Under the pieces are notes generated by a model. The model was not told where the DNA came from. It saw nothing but the letters and a program-made list of their open reading frames with translations, and searched no databases. 64,000 nt of DNA from Platerodrilus igneus (taxonomy: Eukaryota; Arthropoda; Insecta; Coleoptera; Lycidae), in the NCBI GenBank assembly GCA_036346225.1, contig JARFIW010001215.1, positions 5,284,501 through 5,348,500 on the forward strand, written 5' to 3'. Shown here piece after piece: positions 56,880-64,000 of this stretch (the stretch's first letter is position 1; every line of letters begins with the position of its first letter). Both the position numbers and the translations under genes were made by a program.

Positions 56880-57010
56880 TTGTTAATATGCTTCATCATC
56901 ATCATCATTAGGTCTTCATCTCAAAACTGGTTAGATACGTACCTGCACTTATTTATATTCTGAGCTAGCCTACATAGTTCTCTGAAATTTTCACACAGCA
57001 TGTATATAGC
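56880..57010 (-). mobile_element. 3' end of an RTE-type element
   Basis: On the minus strand it reads L-C-R-L-A-Q-N-x-N-K, matching the C-terminal F-R-L-A-Q-N-R-K of RTE copies A and B, and then runs into a CATCAT repeat (56885-56900), the same type of tail. It is a severely 5'-truncated insertion. Confidence 0.65.
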
Positions 57011-57369
57011 TCGTTTCCCTTCTATTGTTTTCTAATTTTATGCCTTGTTTCACCACTATGAGTGGTTTGATTCCCAAAGAGGATTGAGAGGAATGCTAAA
57101 CAAACCACAACAAATATACAGGGAGTATTTATGAATTTAGAAATATTGTATAAATAGAATGCTGACACAGAAGTGTCAACCGGAAGGTTACATCCCCCCT
57201 TCTCTTCGTAGTAAACTCCATTGAAGATTGAGATTACTGACAAAACTCACACATGAATAAGATGACCACATGGGGTATCCATTTTTGAAAAGTACGGGCC
57301 TCACAACATAAGTATGTTCCACAAAACAATTTCAAAAATAAAAGAGAAAAAAAACAAAGCCAAACAAAC

Positions 57370-58742
57370 ATAAAGAAAACATAAACCTTGATCATCAATA
57401 ACTGCGGATTTTAATTCTTGAACATGCCAAGTCTCTGCGGGTTTGCCATCACTATCTTCCAATTCATAAACATAAGCACCGATCTTTTTCTTAATCTTAT
57501 AAGGTCCTACGAATTTTGGAGCCAGTTTAGCAGATATGAATTTGGTTACGTCGCTAAGGATCTTGTTACGTCGCCTTACAAGTTGACCTATCTGGTAAGT
57601 CACATATCTTCTATGCAGATTGTAGGTGTGTCGAAAACGTTTGTGAGCGAGACGAAGACGCTTTTCACAGTTTCTCGTAATTTCTGAAAACCAGTTCTTC
57701 TCTTTTCCACTTGAGAATTTAAATTAGGCGGTTCGGATGCATCCACATCAGTAAAGTATACCTTACCACCGGCAACGTGTTCTCTACCAAAATTAATATA
57801 ATAAGGGGTGAAACCGGTCGTTTCGCTGGTGGAAGTACGAATTGCACAAGCCACATCGGCTAATTGAGTATCCCAAGCCGATGGGTATCTTTGATATATG
57901 AAGCGATCATGGTTATAATAACTCTGTTTCATCTCTCGGTAGGGTTTAGCACGAGGATAATACAGAGGAGTATAGAAACTTTTAGAGTTGTATTTTCGAC
58001 ATAAGGCTTTCAATTCTTTGCTTTTCAGTTGTGTTCCATTGTCGCAAATTATTGATTGTGGAACACCATAAATCAAAAAGATTCCTTCTTCTAAGTTTTT
58101 ACATACACTCTTAGCAGTAGCGGAACGGACGGGAAATAATACTACATACTTGCTAAAGTAGTCGCGTACTACCAATAGATGAGTGTAGCTTTGACTTGAG
58201 CGTACCAACGGTCTTATAAAATCTACACTAATCATTTGCCATGGCCTACTAACTTCGCGACGGCTGCCCATTAATCCTGTAGGTAGTTTCTGTTCGGGTT
58301 TCTGTTGTTGGCAAATTGTACAACGATTGGCATATCTGGTAATGTCGCTTTTCATCTGAGGCCAATAATAAAGATTTTTAATTTTAGAATATGTCTTAAA
58401 GATACCGACATGTCCAGCTGTTGGATTATCATGATAACATGAAAGGATCTCTTTGCGATGGTCTTTGGGAACTACCAGTTTCCAAACGTCACACTCGTTG
58501 GCGAGTTCGAGTATACCAGGTTTAACATGTTTGTATAATTTATTATTTTCAGTATGCCACTGAGGGTACTTTAAAGGAAATTCCGATATTTTGGAAATTA
58601 ATTTTTCTGTACCATGGGTCAGAAATGTTAGAAATTTCGTTGGCATTCGATTGAAGAGCATCAACCGACACAGGTACGGAACGCGATAAGAAGTCAGGAA
58701 CGACATTGTCTTTGCCTTTCCGATGAATGATGTTAAAATCAT
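57370..58742 (-). pseudogene. Gypsy-type integrase
   Basis: A frame of 380 codons (58742-57600) contains the zinc-binding H-H-C-C module (H-x4-H in G-H-V-G region and C-T-I-C), then the catalytic core: S-V-D-F-I-R-P-L (first Asp) and I-I-C-D-N-G-T (second Asp). The third motif reads P-R-A-K-P-Y-R-E-M-K where the family usually has N-P-x-E-R, so the catalytic Glu position holds Arg and a Glu follows one residue later. A second frame (57603-57400) gives the C-terminal domain: A-P-K-F-V-G-P-Y-K-I and W-H-V-Q-E-L-K. The two frames overlap by four bases, indicating a frameshift. Confidence 0.87.
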
Positions 58743-58920
58743 AAGGTTGCAGACGGAGAGACCACCGAGTTAACCTACTTTGAGGGTCTTTCAAGGGGTG
58801 CAACCACAGCAAAGAATGATGGTCAGTGATAACCGTAAACAAAACGCCATCCAAATAATGTCTTAATTTTTCCACAGCCCAGATAACAGCAATACATTCT
58901 CACTCGTTAGTGGAATATTT
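58549..58920 (-). pseudogene. RNase H C-terminal part of the second Gypsy-type fragment
   Basis: Reads I-T-D-H-H-S-L-L-W-L (an active-site Asp), R-L-T-R-W-S-L-R-L-Q and R-K-G-K-D-N-V-V-P-D-F-L-S-R (last active-site Asp). The upstream segment at 58875-58920 has a stop in place of an expected codon. Then a frame change passes into the linker before integrase. Confidence 0.85.
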
Positions 58921-58974
58921 TCTTTCTTGGTTTTTAAAAAAATACTGAAGCTGTATTTTTTAATTGGTCATATG

Positions 58975-59043
58975 TTACGGGTAAAAGTGTCGTTAAGCTC
59001 TGAATTTTGATTTGCCCAGAAGGGGTGGGGGCCTTGTAACATT
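58975..59043. repeat. Short segment with LTR-like ends
   Basis: Starts TGTTACGGG and ends CTTGTAACA, an inverted pair as at LTR ends, and lies directly upstream of the second Gypsy fragment. No target duplication was found and it is only 69 bp. Confidence 0.3.
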
Positions 59044-59840
59044 TTTAAGGATGTACTTGCACCACTAACTACAGTGTGGAAGTGGGTTCTTATGAAAAAA
59101 TGTTTAAAATACAAAAATTATAAACATGTGAAATTGCTTAAAAAAAAACTTTTATATGTACTACTTACCTCAAAAGGTTTTACTATTTGTATGGGGTGTC
59201 AAACCATCTTTCTTTCATCTTTCTTAAACATATCTTATAAACACTCGTTTACTTTCTATAAAATCGAAACAATTTCCAAAATAAAGGCGTTTCCCAAGTA
59301 CGACTTAATGAGTGGGGTAGTAGCTGAATATTCTTTCACAATGATCACCTATACCTATCTTATAGATAACTTCAAATAAAAATCCATCTAAGCTTACACT
59401 TTTATTGCCAAATCTCAGAAATATAATTGCACATACATTAATTACAAGAAAACAAACCTATTGTTAGTTATATAAGGCTGACCGGGTATTTCTAACAGAA
59501 CTCCTTAAAAGTATTTGTAGATAATTAATACTACAATTCCATTGTTCTACTTTCCAAGATCGATCTATGTGACATTTTAAATCCCATTTACTTCGAAATG
59601 TTTAACATCAATACATGGAAAAATATAGTGCAATTTACTTTGCTGTTCCGTCCTTTAAAAATACTAAATTTTCCCAAAGAAATTTACTTGCAAATACATC
59701 TCACAGTGAAGCTTGTGTTTAAACGAATACACACCTCTTCTTAACGTTCCAAAAGTTCCAAACCCCTTTCCAATAATATTATGCTTAGATGTAAACAAAA
59801 CTAATTCCAGTATCTACGAACCAATTACAACTTTTATTCA
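59044..59840. other. Stretch without a recognisable gene
   Basis: AT-rich. A 101-codon frame at 59074-59379 has no family resemblance and low-complexity composition. Confidence 0.4.
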
Positions 59841-60049
59841 CCTATAGTAGGGGATAAAGAATACTACTATAGTAAGCTGCTTATCGTAAAAAGGTGATTA
59901 AAAGGCGCAGCAAGGGGCAGCAGCCTTGCTGGCTAAAAGACATTGGAGGAGGGTCGGTTGGTCTCGGGCGATCCTCAATAATTTACAAGCTTGTTGGGGG
60001 TTGACCGTGACGGATACGGCTTTTTGCTAAAATCTTTAGAAACTGCGTT

Positions 60050-61206
60050 GTGGAAAGATATGGGAGCCTACCACAATATTTCCCAGGTGTGCGTGGCCTA
60101 AAACACGAAATACATGTGATGAAAAGCTCACAAGTAAAATTCTTGTCCGGAGGTAAAATACTCCCTCATTCGGATTTCCAGGAGGGGGTACTTGGGGCTC
60201 GTCATCGTAAGAATATAAAACAACAGTTCGATTTAGTGATAGGGACTTGGAATGTAAGGTCATTACTTAAAGTAGATAAGTTAACGAATTTATTAGTCGA
60301 AATGAGAAAGGAAAAGCTGGACATTTTAGGTATTAGTGAGGTGAGATGGCCAGATAGTAATGACTTTTGGAAAGATAATTATAGAATAATTACAACTTCT
60401 TCAACTAATGGACAGGCAGGGGTAGGAATAGTGTTAGGTAAAAAATTAGGGCATAAAGTTAAAGAGTACTTACAATTTAGTGATAGAAAAATTATGGTTA
60501 GATTGAGTACAAAACCCACAGACACTGTTTTAGTACAGGTTTACATGCCAACAACTCAGTACGAGGATGAGGAAGTAGAAAAGGTATACGAGGATATAAA
60601 TAGTATAGTGAGAAAAGTAAAAGGAGATGAGAATTTAATAGTTATGGGCGATTTCAATGCGTCAGTGGTAGAAGGTAGTGAGGGAAAAATGGTAGGAAAA
60701 TTTGGGTATGGCAGATGAAATGATAGAGGAGAAAGATTAGTTGAGTTTTGCCAGGAACATAGATTAGTAACTGTAAACACCCTATTCGAACAACATGTTA
60801 GGAGAAGATATACCTGAAAAGCGCCAGGTGATAGGGCTAGATACCAAATAGATTATATTTTAGTTAAACAAAGATTTAGAAACCAAGTTAAAAACTGTCG
60901 TAGTTATCCAGGGGCTGACATAGATAGCGATCATAACTTAGTTAAAATGAAGTGTAAACTAAAATTCAAAAAATTGAGAAAGGTTAAAAGAGAGCGATGC
61001 GATCTAGGTAAGCTTAATGATAGTAGGGTAAAAGAGGAATATAAACAAGTATTAGATAATAAGCGCAAAAAGATAGCTGTAGGAGGGAACGTAGAAAATA
61101 GATGGAAAGAAATAAAACTGACTGTACATGATACAGCAACACAGACTATAGGTAAGAAAAAAATAGAAGCGAGAAAACCCTGGGTAACAAAGGAGATATT
61201 AGAATA
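60050..61206 (+). pseudogene. Endonuclease part of RTE copy B
   Basis: Same domain as in copy A: G-T-W-N-V-R-S-L, D-I-L-G-I-S-E-V-R-W, V-Q-V-Y-M-P-T, V-M-G-D-F-N-A-S and S-D-H-N are all visible. Single-base changes give a TGA after F-G-Y-G-R (copy A has Gln there) and another TGA where copy A has Trp in Y-T-W-K-A. The frame before the first Met near 60112 has no ATG. The linker 60947-61206 is Lys/Arg-rich and ends at the same P-W-V-T-K-E-I-L as in copy A. Confidence 0.88.
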
Positions 61207-61232
61207 GAAGAAAGCTTAAACCTTTCAGAGAA

Positions 61233-63052
61233 ATGGATAGTGAAAGTAAGCAAAAATATAATACAGTTAGAAATAAGATAATACATGAGTGCAGAAAAGC
61301 TAGAAATAAATGGATGGAGGAGAATTGTAAGGGAATACAAGATGATTTGAGAGTAGGTAAGACAGACAGGGCTTACATGGCAGTTAAAAAGTTTTCTGGG
61401 GAGGATAGGAAAAAATATAATGGTATTAGAGACCAGAATAATGAGCTTTTAATAAATAAAGTTGAGGTAGCAGATTGATGGATAAGATATTTAGAAGATT
61501 TATATAAGGGAGACGATATGGATGAGTTAGAGAACGACCAAGAAGAGGATGTAGAAATAGGGTTCTCAATATTAAGAGAGGAATTTGATAGAGCTGTTCG
61601 GAATCTTAAACTAAATAAAGCGCCAGGGATAGACGATATTCCCGTAGAATTAATAAAATATGCAAGTCAGAAAACTTTAGACAGATTATATGAACTAGTA
61701 AAAGTAATATATGACACAGGTGAGGTTCCAATAGATTTCGAAAAAAATATTATTATCCCAATCCCAAAAAGGTCAGGAGCTGATAGGTGTGAGAATTTTA
61801 GAACGGTTAGTTTAACTTCTCATGCTTCCAAAATACTGACAATAATAATTAGAAATAGAGTAGAAGCTTTGACTGAGAATTATTTAGACGAAGACCAATA
61901 TGGTTTTCGTAAAGACAGAGGGACTAGAGAACCGATACTAATGATTAGGATAATTATCGAAAAAAGGTTACAAAAAAATAAATAGACTCATTTCGCGTTT
62001 GTAGATTTAGAAAAAGCATTTGATAGGGTTAATTGGATTGTTATGTTCAGGGTTTTGCAAAAAAATAGGAATCTCTCATAGGGATAGAAAAATTATTTAC
62101 AGTCTATATAAAAACCAAAGCGTAGTAATTAGATTTGATGAAATAGAAAAGGAAGCTATGATTAGAAATGGTGTTAGACAGGGTTGTATACTGTCACCCT
62201 TGATTTTTAATGTTTATATTGAGGAAGCTTTAAACTTAGCTAGAGAGAGAAAAGAGATAGGTATTAGTGTACAGGGACAGAAAATAGACATGTTACGTTT
62301 TGCAGATGATATAGCCATTATAGCAGAGTCTAGAAAAGAGTTAGGAGAGTTTATAAATATTTTAGATGAGATACTACAGAGTAACTATAGTATGAGAATT
62401 AACTCAGTAAAGACAAAGATAATGACAAGTGAGTTACAGCCTAGTTCTAAACCAAAATTGAAAATAGGTAATACCGAGTTAGAGGAGGTAGATGAATTTT
62501 GCTATTTAGGTAGTATAATTACAAAGGATGGACGTAGCTGAAGGGATATAGTAGCTAGAATAGCTCAAGCTAGAAAATGTTTTAAAAAGAAAAACTTACT
62601 AATAGCTAATAGTATTAGTTTAGATAATAGAAAAGTTTCTTAAAGTCGACGTATGGAGCGTTCTACTATACGGTAGTGAGACTTGGACAATTAAAGAAGT
62701 AGATAAGAAAAAGATAGAAGCTTTTAAAACTTGGTGTTATAGGAGAATGTTAAAGATTAGTTGGACAGATAGAGTAACAAACGAGGAAGTTTATAGAAGA
62801 ATAGGTGAGGAACCCTGTATGTGGAAATAATTGAAGATCAGGAGAGATAGAATGATAGGGCACCAGTTAAGACATGAGGGACTATTTAGTAAAGTCTTAG
62901 ATTATAGACTACCAAATAAAAATAGAGTAGGAAGGTCTAGACAAAGCTATATTAGTCAAATTATTAGAGATTTAGGTTGTGAAGGGTATGCAGACCTTTT
63001 TAGACTAGCTCAGAATAGAAAAGAATTTAGAGCTGCGTCAAACCGACTTTAA
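61233..63052 (+). pseudogene. Reverse transcriptase part of RTE copy B
   Basis: Pieces in order: linker (61233-61478); fingers with L-N-K-A-P-G-I-D-D-I-P-V-E and D-Q-Y-G-F-R-K-D-R-G-T-R (61518-61985); motif A, F-V-D-L-E-K-A-F-D-R-V (about 61995-62030); motif B, R-Q-G-C-I-L-S-P-L-I-F-N, motif C, F-A-D-D-I-A, and thumb (62020-62541); then K-I-E-A-F-K-T-W-C-Y-R-R-M and the C-terminal G-H-Q-L-R-H-E-G-L-F...S-Y-I-S-Q-I-I-R segment (to 63052). This is the uninterrupted equivalent that exposes the insertion in copy A. Confidence 0.88.
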
Positions 63053-63100
63053 GTAAGTTCGAAAACAAAACAAAAAAAAATAAAAATCAGTTAACTAAAT

Positions 63101-63284
63101 GTCACCATAACATAACTCACAATTAGTTAGCGGTCTGGCATGTTGGTAGCGTTTCGTTGCTTAAGCCTTACCATAACATATAATTTAATAAACGTCACCA
63201 TGACATAACTCACAATTAAGTAGCGTTTTGGCATCTTGACAGCGATTCGTTGCTTAAGCCTAACCATAACATATAATTTAACAC
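63101..63284 (+). repeat. Two tandem 93-bp units in the 3' tail of RTE copy B
   Basis: Units at 63101-63193 and 63194-63284, each with CATAACTCACAATTA and TTGCTTAAGCCT and CATAACATATAATTTAA. Same as in copy A at 17937-18123. Confidence 0.9.
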
Positions 63285-63440
63285 TTTTCCTTTTTTGTAG
63301 CGGATAACCAGGTTATATTTCATTTCCTTATAAATGGTAATCATGTAAACATGTTAGAGATCTTTAACAACCATCAGGTTGCTGATATCTATGTAGAGCC
63401 AGGTGGATAGGAAAAAGAATATAGAAGAATAGAAGAATAT

Positions 63441-63562
63441 AGAAGACCTAGACCACACTATATTAGTCAAATTATTAGAAATTTTGGTTTTGAAGGGTAT
63501 GTAGAGCTTTTTAGATTAGCACAGAATAGAAAAGAAGTTAGAGTTGCGTCAAACCGACCTTA
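63441..63562 (+). pseudogene. Second, degenerate C-terminal segment in the 3' tail of RTE copy B
   Basis: Reads Y-I-S-Q-I-I-R-N-F-G-F-E-G-Y-V-E-L-F and A-Q-N-R-K-E-V-R-V-A-S-N-R-P then stop, plainly homologous to the true C-terminus at 62955-63052, about 500 bp upstream, but lacking the preceding part of the protein. Confidence 0.83.
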
Positions 63563-63592
63563 AGTAAGGTTGAAAACAAAATGATGGTGATC

Positions 63593-64000
63593 ATATGGAC
63601 AATGTATTGTTTACCCTTCAGATAGGATTTCAATAATTTGCAAGCTCTATTGATTAATCCGATATTTATCGGCTTTTGTAATAGAATTCCATGATCGACT
63701 CTATCAAAAGCACGAGTGCAGTCTGTGTAGATTACATCGAGTTGAAGGCCTGCTTGTATTGCTTCGGTCGCATATTCAGGATATGAACATGAATTCGTTC
63801 TCGTAGACTTTCCACTGACAAAACCACGTTGTTGTGGAAATACGGCTTTGCTAAATATTGTCAAAATATCTGAGTACATAATCATTTCAAAAATTTTGGA
63901 TAGCAAGTTGAAAACACATCGGGCTGTAGTTTTCCACTAAGTTATGCTTTCCACCTTTGAAAATTGGCCTTACTGTTCCTTGCGTTAGGATCTTAGGAAA
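63593..64000 (-). pseudogene. Reverse transcriptase fragment of a Jockey/CR1-type element, running off the right edge
   Basis: From 64000 downward on the minus strand: G-T-V-R-P-I-F-K-G-G, E-N-Y-S-P-M-C (fingers motif, degenerate), then M-L-S-K-I-F-E-M and Q-R-G-F-V-S-G-K-S-T, and D-V-I-Y-T-D-C-T-R-A-F-D-R-V-D-H (motif A). It stops at Y-L-K-G-K-Q-Y-I-V at the junction with the RTE copy B tail near 63593. The continuation is not found on the other side of copy B. Confidence 0.82.

Larger units (their letters stand above)
57370..58920 (-). mobile_element. Gypsy-type element fragment: RNase H end and integrase
   Basis: Minus strand; begins inside RNase H near 58920 and ends after the integrase C-terminus at about 57370. 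No LTR, gag, protease or polymerase was found next to it. It is a different family from the element at 30079-37477. Described only as a degraded endogenous retroelement. Confidence 0.85.
59841..63600 (+). mobile_element. RTE-type non-LTR retrotransposon, copy B
   Basis: Full-length by comparison with copy A: shared start CCTATAGTAGGGG at 59841, leader, endonuclease (60050-61206), polymerase (61233-62650), C-terminal segment (to 63052), tandem 93-bp units (63101-63284) and a second degenerate C-terminal segment (63441-63562), ending AAAACAAAATGATGGTGAT. The sequence matches copy A closely along its whole length on the opposite strand. Stops at about 60716, 60826, 61205, 61477, 61983 and 62539 make it inactive. 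Confidence 0.9.

Noticed and set aside
59074..59379. 101-codon plus-strand frame
   Set aside because: Lys/Tyr/Phe-rich composition expected from AT-rich DNA and no recognisable motif.

Overview
This window looks like a stretch of a large, AT-rich animal genome, most likely an insect. Coding pieces are interrupted by GT-AG introns (two are only 45 and 60 nt), and the families present (Penelope, RTE, Jockey/CR1, Tx1/L1, Gypsy, mariner, tRNA-derived SINE) are typical of arthropod repeat landscapes. There are no operons, ribosome-binding sites or other bacterial signals. Only one gene looks intact and host-encoded: a PDRG1 (prefoldin-like) orthologue at 16629-17078. A broken monocarboxylate-transporter-like gene (3655-4587, minus) and a broken intron-containing tyrosine recombinase (2540-3283, plus) lie near the left edge. 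Almost everything else that can be recognised is transposable-element sequence, mostly decayed by frameshifts and stops.

Layout. 1-2460: Jockey/CR1-type non-LTR element, minus strand. 2540-4590: tyrosine recombinase and transporter remnants. 7365-11854: Penelope-like element bounded by perfect 83-bp direct repeats and split by a 1312-bp mariner-type transposon with perfect 30-bp inverted ends. 12064-13950: another non-LTR reverse transcriptase relic. 14380-15370: a diverged direct repeat. 16211-17078: a 129-bp tandem duplication followed by PDRG1. 17665-23066: RTE-type element (copy A, minus), split by a 1770-bp LTR-like insertion. 25304-26385: a second RTE-like fragment split by a 645-bp solo LTR. 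27950-28242: SINE. 30079-37477: a 7.4-kb Gypsy-type element with 4-bp target duplication, an unusual inverted 5' terminus and a 1.6-kb palindrome lodged in its integrase region. 37587-41770: a nearly complete CR1/Jockey-type element. 42725-43210: an endonuclease relic. 47275-52480: a Tx1/L1-type element carrying a SINE inside ORF1. 54950-56850: a non-LTR relic split by a 778-bp inverted-repeat element. 57370-58920: a second Gypsy fragment. 59841-63600: RTE copy B (plus). 63593-64000: start of another non-LTR relic.

The most useful structure here is the nesting. In the clearest cases (mariner in Penelope, solo LTR in RTE fragment, SINE in Tx1 ORF1) removing the insertion and one target-site copy restores the reading frame of the host element, which proves the boundaries and gives the order of insertion. 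The findings I consider most unusual are the Gypsy element whose two outer ends are inverted copies of the same LTR end, the large palindrome, the RTE family whose 3' tail carries a second degenerate copy of its own C-terminal coding segment, and the 45-nt in-frame intron of PDRG1. I found no CRISPR array, rRNA gene or convincing stand-alone tRNA gene. Family names rest on motif recognition by eye, not on database searches.
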